DNA of 64,000 nt. Origin: Phalacrocorax aristotelis (lineage: Eukaryota; Chordata; Aves; Suliformes; Phalacrocoracidae). The stretch is taken from the NCBI RefSeq assembly GCF_949628215.1, contig NC_134288.1, positions 10,423,682 through 10,487,681 of the forward strand, written 5' to 3'. Each line of letters starts with the position of its first letter. Positions within the stretch are counted from its first letter, which is position 1. Shown here one piece after another: positions 1 to 12,000 of this stretch. The position numbers were made by a program, and so were the translations under genes. Under the pieces are notes generated by a model, which was not told the origin of the DNA, searched no databases, and saw nothing but the letters and a program-made list of their open reading frames with translations.

Positions 1-1544
1 TAAACCAGTTGGTCTTCTGCTTATACCATGCCTGTTCTCAAACTCTGCTTCTCAGCTGGTCAGGCAATCTGTAATTTCTAGGCAAAATTTATGACTGCCT
101 TATACTCATTTGTCTTTACACCAAGTGGTCCTTCAGCTTTTAAGTAAAAGCTTGAAATCCTCCAAACAAGGGGAGGATGATGGATAGAGGGAAGCCCCTT
201 CATTACTCCAGTTTATCATGACAGAAGATGAAACCACTGATTTCACCTGTCACAAGTCACAGGTCTGAACACATGGTGCATAAATCACCCTTGCAGCCAT
301 GCATCCATTTATGCTCCCACCCATCCCGGTGCCAGCTGAGGGCACTCTTCTTGCTGCACGCAAGCTTGGCAATTAAACTGCTGCACAGGATCTTTGCTAT
401 TTCATTGCAACGAAGGGATTTTCAACCCAGGAGCCTAGTTTGAACCATCTGAATCTGATTTAATTGGAGATTGTTCAGTAAGCAAACTACTGTGGAAGAA
501 ACAAGAATGCTGCATGAGCAATTCTCCCCCAAACATTAAAACTGCAGAATAAGGTACAAAAAAAAGTTTTTCCCCTCTAAATTTGGAAAGATTTTTTAAA
601 AAACATAATTCTACTGTTCAGACATAAGAAGCAAAAAGAGATACTAAGACTGATATTATATTGTGCATTTTTTGACCCTTTATCGTACAACCCAAGTGAC
701 CATTAAAAGGTATCAGGGTTTTTTGCCATCAAGGAAACTAAAAGTAAGTATCTTTCTTGAACTTTTCATTCTATTTAATTGGTCAATTTTCTCAGCATAG
801 ATTAAAATAAACCTTTTCTCCTGGAAACTAACACTTAGTCAGAAAGCCACCGCTTGCTCTATTTTGTGTCACAAATGATACCCCATCCTCTGAGAGTATT
901 ATTAAAGTACAGCATTAATACTTTTTCTTTCTTTGTGCATTGGAGAATCAAACTATTTTACGATTGCAATGAAGAATACAAAAGTATGCTGAAAAATGAG
1001 CTGTCCACACATAATGGCACATATCAGCCATCTTCAACAGATCACCAGAAGAAAAACATTCATTTCCATGAGCGAGTATAATGAAACAATCAATAGCTGC
1101 TCATTACTTAGAGAGCTCTAAAAGTAAACAGCAGTAAGTGAAGATCACACAACCTACAAAAATCACAACTGTTTCTACACACAGGAGCAACAGTCAAGCC
1201 TCCTTTCAACACGAGGCAATTTTGGATTCAAAACCTTTGCAGCTACTTTTACCATAAGGACTCACGTACTTTTTATTTCGTTTGTAAGTACCATTTTGCA
1301 AACAAGTAAAACAGAAATTTGAGGACAAGTGCTACAAACATACGCACTGAATACTTTCCTCCATGACTTCAGCAGTTAACGTTAAAGTTGGATCAATACC
1401 AGACACAGGTTTCCAAGTTTTATGGAAAGTGGGATTAAGCAGGATTTCAAACTGGATATAAACACATCAGTAGTAATAAAGGAGACAGTGACCTGCAGTT
1501 TCTTCTCACTAAAGTAAACAAAAAATATAAAAACACAAACTTAC
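1..1544 (-). other. ZBTB46: ZBTB46 intron 3, partial
   Basis: This follows the exon 3 donor (GT at 1,544-1,543, reading GTAAGT) and runs off the left edge. It is AT-rich. No zinc-finger codons (CxxC...HxxxH) are seen on the minus strand, so the finger exon lies outside the window. I see no repeat or other gene in it. Confidence 0.8.
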
Positions 1545-1826
1545 GAGAGAGAGAATGCGTGCCTTTGGGTAAGTACTCAAACAGCAGAGAACTATCCTCT
1601 CCCAGCATGTCGGCTTTCAGAGACAGCAAACTGTTCTTACTCATGAGAGCCGCACGCAGGTTGGCAACGGTGGCAGCCTGGAGTGCATCCTCCTTCTCTG
1701 GAGTCAGGGGCTGAGAGATGTAGCTGGCTTCCCCACCGATTAGGGCTTCGTCAACATTCGCGTAGGGGTCTGATCGCTCCACCCTGCTGTCAGAGCTGCT
1801 GGGCTCTGTTACTGTCACGTCAGCAC
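1545..1826 (-). CDS. ZBTB46: ZBTB46 coding exon 3 (linker region, residues ~313-407)
   Basis: This 282-nt internal exon encodes part of the linker between the BTB domain and the zinc fingers. The acceptor is CACAG before 1,826 and the donor is GTAAGT after 1,545. Both ends are phase 1: two bases complete Ser313, 93 codons follow, and one C is left to start the next codon. The peptide begins ADVTVTEPSSSDSR, includes LTPEKEDALQ and NLRAALMSKNSLLSLKAD, and ends HSLS. These are signature stretches of vertebrate ZBTB46. The segment is Ser- and acid-rich and probably disordered, apart from a short Ala/Leu-rich stretch. In known orthologues the next exon opens with the residues leading into the first C2H2 finger. 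No frame damage is seen. Confidence 0.95.
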
Positions 1827-2456
1827 CTGTGAGGCGAAAGATGCCATCAGAGACACAAACAAACTCCTGGGATGAGGCATACCAACCACGCACACCCGTC
1901 CAAGTAAAAGAACCAGGAACTTATCACCACCTCTTTTGGCCTTATTGTCACTTTTCATGTGAGAGTATTGTTTCTTGACCCTACTTTTCCAAAAGTCTGA
2001 AGATGAACTTGGCCGTTCAGAGGCTCGAGAGAAAGCACAACCACCCCACAGCTGGGGGTTTCTGTTCTTCTAGCCTGTGCCCACCTGCACCCTTCACTTC
2101 AGCCCCATCAACAGGTCTTTACTTCAGCACCATGCACTAAGAGGGCAGGGTAGGGACAGCGACACATACAACCTCCTCCACAACCAGTAACGGGATAGAA
2201 CTTTATTTATTTTAAACTAAGATCTCAGGATAGTCTGCTAGTACTGAAATTATGTTCAAATGTTTAAGTTCTGTTTTCTAATTCTACTCCAGTCGTCCAA
2301 ATTTTCATTGTTTTGTTTCTTCCCCATGATGAAGGTTTTGAAAAAATCCAGTAATAAACAGACTATAATAGTGGGCTGTATAAATCCCTTGGGGTCACTT
2401 ATCTGAAAAATACACAGTGATCAGTGGTTCCCAGCATATATCACAGGGTTGGTTTT

Positions 2457-3064
2457 CACAGAATCACAGAATGGCAGGGGTTAGAAGGGACCTCTGGAGA
2501 TCATCCCATCCCACCCCTGCTTGAGCAGGCACCCCCAGAGCAGGGGCACAGGGCCGCATCCAGGCAGTGTATGAATGTCTCCAGGGAAGGGACTCCACAG
2601 CCTCCCTGGGCAGCCTGTGCCCCTGCTCTGGCACCTGCACAGGGAAGGGTTTTTTTCTCATATTTAAGTGGAACTTCCCGTGTTCCAACTTGTGCCCGTT
2701 GTCCCTTGTCCTGTTGTTGGGCACCACTGAAAAGAGTCCAGCCCCATCCTCCTAACAGCCACCCTTCAGAGACTTTAAAGTATTGAAATCCCCTCTCAAG
2801 TCTTCTCTTCTCCAGGCTAAACAAACCCAAGCCTCTCAGCCTTTCCTCATAAGGGAGATGCTCCAGTCCCCCGATCATCTTGGTAGCTCTCCACTGGACT
2901 TCCGCAAGCAGTTCCACGTCCTTCTTAAACTGGGGGGCCCAAACTGGACACCACACTCCAGATGTGGTCTCACCAGGGCAGAGTAGAGGAGGAGGATAAA
3001 CCTCCCTCGCCCTGCTGGCCACACTCCTTTTAATGCAGCCCAGGATACTCTTGGCCTTCTTGGT
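2457..3064 (-). repeat. CR1 LINE fragment, 5'-truncated, minus orientation
   Basis: The 3' end reads on the plus strand as CACAGAATCACAGAATGG, the reverse complement of the tandem ATTCTGTG-type terminus typical of avian CR1. On the minus strand the distal reverse-transcriptase ORF is still recognisable, with LPYEERLRGLGLFSLEKRR near 2,870-2,810, preceded by GETTSGVWCPVW. The 5' end is lost at about 3,064, as usual for CR1 insertions. The copy is about 600 bp and appears fairly young. It is decayed and not functional. Confidence 0.93.
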
Positions 3065-4033
3065 TTTATACAGAAGTGATACAGTTAAAACATGAAGACA
3101 CAGATTAGCCACTTTACAACAGGTAGCTACAGAGAAGCTGTATAAAAATGGAACAGACTATTAAGAAAAACTTGAATTAGTGAACCCAAAGGAAAATTAA
3201 AAAGCTGTGATAAGGTTAATTCCTCCCTGCAAAAACACAATTTATTTTTTTATTTTTGGGGAGGTCTAGTTAAAGATTCTCTCTTGTTTGAACTTTAACT
3301 CTCTAATAGTCTTAAATAATTTATGTATTTTAATATAAAGGAAAGTGACTCCTATACTCTTCTCAATTCTTCACACAAAACAAAAAAAATATCTACAAGA
3401 AGGGCTGTTATCTCATTTATAAAGTGTGTAAAACAAATTTCAGTTACATGCTCCAGTATCCACAGCAGCAGAACACAGCTGACATGCTCAGAACCCGGTC
3501 AAGTACCTGGCAAACAGGACTAAAGCTTCCCAACAAATGGATACCTTTGTACCATTTGTACTATCAGGATGCAGAGGGAAAAAAAAAATCCAAACCCAAA
3601 GAGAAGGCATTGATAGTGAGTGATCAGATGGAAAAAGAAGCTGTTTCACAGATCCTGAACATTTTATCGCTTCCTAATTCAAAATACATTTAAATCTACT
3701 TAATGCAAGAGACAACTATTCCAGTTCAAAATACTGGTATGACATGCACAAAATTACCACTCAGCTGCTTTCTTCTTGCACTCCTCAGGGCAAGGAATTC
3801 AGGTGTTGTCCACATATACCACAGCACTAAACTTATTCCTGTACAGAAGGTTTCGCAGCAGCAAAGCTTCCAAGAAGGGAAGAGAGGAAGAGTGTGGCAG
3901 ACTAGCACTCGGTTGTAGCGTTCAACAACTTCAAACCAGGGCAAAACATCAATCTGCATAGCCTTATTTAAAAATGCTAATGAGGACACTGGTACAGTGC
4001 CTACCTCCTGTAACCTGGAAAACGACTGAAGGA

Positions 4034-4140
4034 AGATCATTACCTCCATTTTACAGGCAGTAACTGCCAAAGACACGGGGACTTGCTCAAGGGGTCCAGC
4101 CCGCAGAGCCAGGATCAGGCAGTGAATTTCCCAGCCCAGG
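4034..4140 (+). repeat. Probable MIR-family SINE remnant
   Basis: Plus-strand text reads CCTCCATTTTACAGGCAG, then GACTTGCTCAAGG, then CAGAGCCAGGATCAGGCA. This follows the order of the MIR core and 3' region (CCATTTTACAGATGAG, GACTTGCCCAAGG, GCAGAGCCGGGATT) with spacing close to the consensus. It is identified by eye from the remembered consensus. Divergence is high, as expected for an insertion from early amniote evolution. Confidence 0.6.
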
Positions 4141-6399
4141 GCACATCAGGTTCCTTAACACGTTCAGATTTACTTTACTAAGCTCTACTGTACTGCCAAG
4201 TACCTCTTGCTGTTAACTTTTTCCACTTCCTTTAAAAAAACAAAAAGCCTCAAAGCAAACAATAAGGAAAAAACAATCATTAGCAGAGTACTCCTACACC
4301 CTGGAGATGTACAGGATACCCAAGGCTGGGGGCTACAAACACAGCAGCAGCAACTATGTGAACTACGAGAGATGCTCTCTCTTTAAATCAAACCATCTTC
4401 CCTCCTCCATTTGTGTTTTGCTTCTACCATCTCATATTATCAGTTCTCGTAAACCTTAGCCAAGCAGAATTCTAACTGCTTTGAATTTTTACATATTTTG
4501 TCATGCCTCTGTTACTGAGCAAGCAGTTAACAGGTATATACATTTTCCTAGATGATAATAAATTTGTTTTGAAAACAAACACTTTCTGCAAAAAGGGATA
4601 TTACAAGAGTTTAAAAAACAGCAGCTGTTACAAAAGGTGGCAAAGGAAGTAAATTCTGTCCCATTAAACTGGTAATACAACAGACAGCTTTATCAAATCA
4701 AACTTATGGTAATATTGCTATTCCTCTGCTCCTTACCACCTACTCAGCAACTCACAGCAAATAACTTGGGCCAGAAAGGGTGTTTGTCAACAGAACGGTG
4801 TTGCCAAATAACTGGGCAGGCAGTAAATCACCTTGCATTTTCTCCCATCCTTTTTCATAGCCAATTACAGATCCTGATTGACAGTTGCCAGAATCTGTTG
4901 CTGCCTGCTGCATATAAACACTAATTGCTAAAACACACGCAGATTAATTATAACCACAACAAGATATTAAATGTTCCTCAAAAGCCAAGCTTAGAAACAG
5001 ACAGTGAAATACAGGCTTTGGAGCTTCCAGTATTTATAGCTGATGTAACCTAATCAAATACACATTAAGGCAAAATAAATATCCACTTAGTCACATAAGT
5101 ACTAAAATACTCAGTACACCAAAACCCAAAAATGCATGAAGTTCCTCTTCACAGCGCCTCCAAAACCACTTCTCTTTCCTCTAGAATACAGCTTCTTTTA
5201 AGAAGATTTAGCCAAAGAATTACATGAATCAAAAGTATCCGTCACTGCCCAGTAATCTAAACTGTTTACTACAGTGCTTCAGCAGTACGTAAACCAAGCT
5301 GTAGTAAATGAGCTTCTGTTTTGCAATTATTCAAGGCAACGGGTCACGTGGCAGCCCGAGAGCTCCATACAACTCCTCCACATCTCATTTTTCACAACGC
5401 CAAGACAGTCCCTGCAACTGCACAGATTGCAGGCACCACTCGCAGGAAATCCCAATCGGGGCAGCGAGCTAAACATGGGATTAATGCTGCTCTAAAAAAC
5501 TGAGCTCATTAGTCTCTTCAGCAAATAATTATTTTGCAGTTACTCTATTACACCAGCCTACTTTCCAAAATGCAGAAGCTTTAGAAAAGCTTTAGTAGTT
5601 TGTTGACTTGGATTTTTTGTTATTATTTTAATTTTTCAAATAAAACACAGGGAGTACTTTTACAGTTTTGGCAACAGTATTTCCATGCATCCCTGAAACT
5701 CCAAAAGCAACATTTAACTGGTAAAGTTCTTCCTTACGTGTGAAAGCCTAAAGTAAAAGGAATATGTGAAGCCCAATTACAAGCCCCTTCTCATAGACAC
5801 CACACATCCCAGCTGAGCGTGGCATGACAAAATGCACTTCGTTCCCAACCACACCAACCCAATAGGCTTTAACAGATCGATCAACAGGAGTAACACTCAT
5901 GCCAGTAGAGCACGAGCAGTACAACAACCCAACAGCACACAGGGGCGGCTGCTGCAGAGTCATTTTCACTTGGGCAGAACAAAACTGAACTGTATGCTTG
6001 CTCTGCAAGGGAAGAACAGCCACAGGAAACTCATTTCCTTTGCCACACTATGCGAAGCCCAAATCCAGATCAGAAATCCCATTTATCAGCAAGCATGCCA
6101 CTACCAGAGAGAGGGAGAAAGGAAGGAAAAAAAAATTACCTGAAAGTCATATAGACTGAGCTCCTGTCACAAACCCAGGTATGAGAAAACCAAGTTTTAC
6201 TAGTCAAAAAAAAAAATTTTAAAAAAATACATATATATAAAAGAAAAAAAAAAATCAAGAAGTGCTACAGACATCTGCGACCTCCTTGTGAAGGTCTATG
6301 GCTATTCAACTTACTAAAAGTATCCAAATGAAATGTTAATGTGATAAATTGTTTCCCAAGATCTAGGAGAAAACTGACAGCGGGAAGCATTAAACCTCT

Positions 6400-6499
6400 G
6401 AGGAACCTCATCTAGTTGAAGATGTCCCTGCTCACTTTAGGGGGGTTGGATTAGATGGCCTCTAAAGGTCCCTTCCAACCCAAAGCATTCTATGATTCT
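6400..6499 (+). repeat. CR1 3'-end fragment, plus orientation
   Basis: About 100 bp matches the extreme CR1 3' end: TTGGATTAGATGGCC, then GGTCCCTTCCAACCC, then the terminal ATTCTATGATTCT. It is strongly 5'-truncated and lies opposite to the two larger CR1 copies nearby. No open frame is kept. Confidence 0.9.
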
Positions 6500-8255
6500 A
6501 GTCAAACAACTGGAAAAAATACAGATGCCATCTCAGAAAGGCCAAGTAAAAGCTTCTCCATTTTAGAGAATCCATTTGAGTACCTTAATTGATTACTTGA
6601 ATACACAAATTTTTTCAATTTCTTCTCCCTGCTTCAGTCATTTTTCCTCATTACAGCTTAAACTCAGCTGTTCGCAAACTACCTCCTCAGTGCCTGCTTC
6701 TCTCACACCACTTACTTCTTGTTTGTATTGTGTTTTTACCTTCTCAGTAAACCCCCAGTTGTGTTTTCTGTTGTTTCTTAGGCTCCCAATGCTATTGTTC
6801 TCTTTCATAATTTGTGGTTTGGGTTTTTTTTAATGTTTTTTTCCTCTTTCAACTTTAATTTCCTGCTCTCTCATGTATACAGTCAAGCATCTTCTAGAAA
6901 TCGGTAGCTGGAGGACTAAACCCATGAGAAGAAAGACGTGAATAAAAGCCATACAAGTTTACAACTGCTGCTGAAAAATTCAAAGCAGAAACAAACTCTT
7001 GCCCAAGAACTAAAGACAACGTTTTGCCAGGTCGCTATTGCTCAATATTTCTCTTTTCATTACAGTCTCAAGGTAAGAGGAGATCTAAGGAGTCTGTCAT
7101 CTTCTCTTCGAAGTCCCTTTCTGTTTGGCAGAAATACAAAGCAGTAATGTTTCTCCCTCAGTCTTCTGAGTTTCCAGGATGATGAGGTCGCATGACACAC
7201 ATCGTCAAGAGACTGCCTACCTAATCACAGTGACCCAACTGCCAGTGAGGTGGGGGAAGTCAGCCAGCAAACACAGCAGTCCTTCAAAGGAGTGCAACAA
7301 CATTTAGCTTATCATCTACAGCCAAAGCTTTAAGCCAGTTCCTCTAAGTTCTCACTATCCCCCTGGCAAATTTCAGGAAGCTTTTAGGAGCCTTTCCAAC
7401 CTCTCCTCACCACCCCCCACCCCCAAATTTAGAATTTTTTCATACAGCACCAAGCACACCCTTCGGAATGGGAGGTTATCACTGCTCTGCACCTGGAGTA
7501 AATTTATAAGTCCCACAATCTCCAAAGACAACAGCAATTCAAGCCACCTCCTATCACAAAAAGTGTCCTTACCCCTTCTGCATAGCTGACCCGATCGCAC
7601 AGCTTCAGGACCCATGCTGGCAGAACTTAAGCCCGTAGGTACTTCAGCAGAACAAACACCATCATCCTACGGGTTTCACCAGCATCCTTTCAAGCCAGCA
7701 TCAGTAACACAGTCAACTAAACCCAGCTAAAGTCTCTGGCTGCCTGCATTTTGTGGACACTTGCCAAAGCTAGGGGTGACAGCAAGATCCCACAACTATC
7801 TGGAGCTAATTAAATAAACACTGCATAATCTTATACCCTACTCTTATTTCTAAGGCACACTTGATGGTCATAAACAGTAGAACCCCCAGCTAAGTCCACC
7901 AAATACTTTCTTTCCCTCCTATAGGCAGCCATGAACCAGGGCCGGCAAGTCATACCGCTCATTTTCTTTTTAACACATGTAAGAACAAAGTACAAAGACC
8001 CACAGCAACATTTATAGGTGGAGAGAATATCCTGTCTTTATATAAATTAGGGTGGAAAGGCGAAGGAAAGGGAAGACAAACTTTCAGGTACATGAGTCCT
8101 GCTGTCAGAAACAGAAAGGCAAGTATCAAGGAAAGTAGTTTGAAAGCAACAGCAACGGAAGTTACATCTTAAGTGGTGTCACCAAAAGACAGTGAGTGAG
8201 TAGCCATCCTGACATGTGACAGCGTTACTGCTGTATTCCCTGGATTTGTTTTTAA

Positions 8256-9035
8256 GAATCCTAGAATAGATTAGGTTGAAAGTTACTTCACTTCAGGGCT
8301 ACTTTTAGAGTTAGATCCCATTGCTCAGGGACTTGCACAGCCAAGTTCTTGATATCTGCAAGGAGAGACAGACCACAACTTCTCCAGGTTCTTCCTCCAT
8401 CTGCACACTCTGTGAAGAATTTCCTCCTTTTACCCCATGAGAATTTCCCTTCCTGTAACTTGTGTCCATTACCTCTCATCCTTTCTCCATACACAGCTGA
8501 GACGGGTCTGGCTCTGGACAATCCATTCACCCCCCTTCTGTTCTCCAACACTAAACCAAGCTGTCTCAGTCTCTCCTTGTACACAACACCTTGATGGCCT
8601 CGGCTGGCCTTGCTCAAGCTTGTCAAAGTCTTTCTTTTCCTGGAGATCCCCAAACTGGATCTTGTACCACAGACATTGCCCTTGACATGCTAGGTACGCT
8701 CTTCGTAAGGCAACCGAGCCTGCAGGCAGCCTCTGCTGCTGCAAGGGCACGCAGAGCCCTCTTCAGCTCGTTACTCACCAGAACACGTTTTCTGCAAAGC
8801 TGCTTTCTCACTCCTTGGCCGCCAAGCCATAGCGATGCATGGGGTTATTCTGTCCCGTATGCAGGACTCCATGTTTGACTTTGTTGAATTCACGCTGCGT
8901 CTGGCACCACTGTCTTCCAGCAAATCATTCCTCCCAGGCTGGCGTCATCCAACAACTTGCTGAGTGTTCACTCCACCCCACCGCCCAAGTTGTTAATGAA
9001 CAAAGTAAACAGCATCAGCTCTGGAAGCTACCTGT
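8256..9035 (-). repeat. CR1 LINE fragment, older and longer copy, minus orientation
   Basis: The 3' end is at 8,256 (plus strand AGAATCCTAGAATAGATTAGG, a degenerate CR1 terminus). Inner blocks resemble CR1 reverse-transcriptase DNA, including GGGGTTATTCTGTCC around 8,841, TTTGACTTTGTTGAATTC around 8,875 and CCAACAACTTGCTGAGTGT around 8,949. It is clearly more diverged than the copy at 2,457, with several small indels. The left boundary is firm and the right boundary is approximate. Confidence 0.8.
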
Positions 9036-12000
9036 GATGGATGCAGGCATCGTGGTTTCTGTGGTTGTTGTTCAGGATCTTCTGCACATAGCTGGGTAAC
9101 TTCTAGCGTGGTGGCAAATGTCATTTTTTTTGTTTACAACATGACAGGCAGAAAGGGCAGAGGGGGGCGAGAGAAGAGGTCCCAGCATTAGCAACTACTT
9201 CTCCCACTTCAAATGCCCGTTCCTGCATCATCCCCTTCTACTCCCTCAACTGTACCAAGACTACTTGTATAGTTGCAAGGTGAACTTGAGACAGGAACTA
9301 ATATGTTAAAAATAAACTGGTTTATTTAAAAAAGTTATTTTTAAACTCAGATCAGTTCCCCAGTCCGGTTCACTACATGGTCGTACAGACATTTTCACCG
9401 GAACAACTGCAAGAGAGCGTGGGGGTGCAATTAAGTACCAAGAGAAAGTGGGAGCCACTTAAACTCAGCTTTTCTTTCAAGGACATTGCCAAATTATGAC
9501 CTGAGCCGAAGTCTTCTGGAAAAAACTTAGATGAAATCAAAGACTTAATTTTCTGAGGTTCTTCTACCTATTTGTGTCAAGTACCTACACAGATCTGCCT
9601 GATGGCAGATTTCTTACAAAATTTCAGGGGTGATGTTTTTTGTATGAGTTAGGAAGATTTGGCTTGATCTCCTTCTGTGCAAGAGACAATTTTTAAACTA
9701 AACTAAAAAAAAAAAGCAGCTTTATTTTCCTAGTGCTTTTCTTGATATTAAAAAAAAAAAGCACCCGGGCTGGTAGAAAAATGACATTCTCACCAGCTGC
9801 TAAAAATATCCTTGATGCTTGTATTTCAGATACCCTCTCTTTCTAACAGAAACCCTTCAAAAGTGTTTCACAACTTACATTTTGTTAAACAAAACCCAGC
9901 ATTCTCACATACTGTAATATTTACATAGAGAAGCAATACCATGAGCTATACTGGTTTTGATTAGCACTATTTTACAGACATAATAGTATACATGTGGATA
10001 TAACACATGCGCACGGCATTCAAAGTAAGCTCCAATTTCATAACTCTGGAAACTATCAGGCAAACATAGATACATAACCACAACATATATGATCATTAAA
10101 AACTGCCTTTATTTTAAGGGCTATAACATATCTTAAGTGAATCCTTATGGAACGAAAACTATGGTCTCCTTCAGGCTGCGTGTTCCCACCCCTCTTCCAC
10201 ATTTTGAGTCCTACTACAGCTTCTCAACCGTGGTTCAAAGGAGGGTGACCTGGGACACTGTCCTGCACTGCCAGGATTTGAGTTGCTGAGAAACACCATC
10301 CTGCATAAAACTGAAAACTTCCGATGCTGTTACTGTTTCTGGAGGACTCAGGGGGAGTCCATGCCAACCAAAAGGCAGCATTCATCATATAGGCTTGAAT
10401 GTAACTTTCAAAGTCTAGAGCCATAAGATGCTCACCATATACGTTTTACCAACAGAAACATTCTCCCCAATACCTCTAGAATAGTATTTCTAAAATAAAA
10501 CTGGCTTGTTCTACACAAATATGACCTGGTTTTATATTGGTATTCTAAAAGCACATCTCCATCTTTGTTTTCCTCAAAACAGTAATCAGTGTACAAATGT
10601 CAACTGGAAAATTCCCTCCACTGCTCCAGGTATCTGGGGAAAAAAAAATTAATTTTTATCTCTTTCCTGTGATAACTGTTTTTCTAACATTGAATCAAAT
10701 TCTGCAGGTATTTTTCTGTGGGCTGTGTCAGCAAAAGAAGCTCCTGGCCCCAAACCCAGCAGCTTGTTGCCACCCTCCCACCTCCTGTTAGTGACCTCGA
10801 CTCAACAGTTTGTAGGGCTAGAGTAAACCTGGACAATGAACTGATCTTCCCCAAAACAAGATACAACAAAACACCCAAATCCAAAGAAGAGGGAAATGGT
10901 TAAACTGGATGAGTTCATTATTTTTAGAACTATTGCAAATTGGAATAATAAAGTGGTCCTTGCAGAAGCAGGAATGACTGAGCAGTGCAGAAATACCTTA
11001 AGCTACACTCTTGTTTCCCTAAAATATGCAGACTATCACTTTCAAAATATTAAGGTTGACTGTAAGCTTAACCTCTTTTTCTGTCCCGTAACTCACACGG
11101 TAAAAGGATGATATTATTCTCTGCTGCTCCTCAGTACAGAGACAGTCTCTTGATGCACATCTGCACATGAATAGACACAAACTTGAAGGGACAGAAATAA
11201 AACATTCGAGTATCACATTAAATGAGAGCACTAGTACTCATGATATGACAAGATGCTGACTTATAACCTTTGAAAATACTTGAGAACAAGTATTTACCTT
11301 TTGAAAAAACTGCCTGTAGGGAATGTTAAAAAAATATATCTGAGACCAATACAGCAAAGTTAGTTTTTAGGTTTGATTCCTAGACACTGCATCTGAAGAA
11401 TTAATTCCTACTATGTTTTAATGCAAAAGCAACACTGCAAATAGCAAAATAAAAGTGCCAAACAGTGATGACTGCAAAGTAGGATTAGAATTTTTTTATG
11501 TTACAATTCTAAAACCTTCTTGATTTCCTCACTTGTGATTTCAGTAAACGAACAAAAAAGGGGTAAAAACCATTTTTTGGAAAAGTTGAGATCTCTGTAA
11601 AGTTGAGCCTAGCGTAACCTTGGCACAAGAACCAAATAAAATAGTGAGAAGGGCACTCAAGAGAGGGGAATTGCCTCTGATCTCTGGAGTTAAAGCAGAT
11701 TAACAGAATCAGGGCCGTTACCATAGGGAGGAGGAAGAGGAGGAGGAGGAGGGCTTTGGAGCCTGGGGAAAATGGAATGCAGGGTGGGGAAAGGAAATAA
11801 GACACTGAGCTTTGAGCTAAAGCTGGTTTAGGGTGGAACCATTTTAAAGCCAGGGTGTAACCAGGGAGTAAGTGTCTAGGTTTAAAGCAACGATTTTTGT
11901 TTCCAGACTTGAAAATAACCTGATCTAACCCTTTAATAACAGAAACATAAAAGAGTGATTCCTGCAAATACTGCATCCTAATAATTTCGTTAGCCTGTAA

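Noticed and set aside
2501..3112. 203-codon minus-strand open frame as a host gene
   Set aside because: It is the decayed reverse-transcriptase end of a CR1 LINE.
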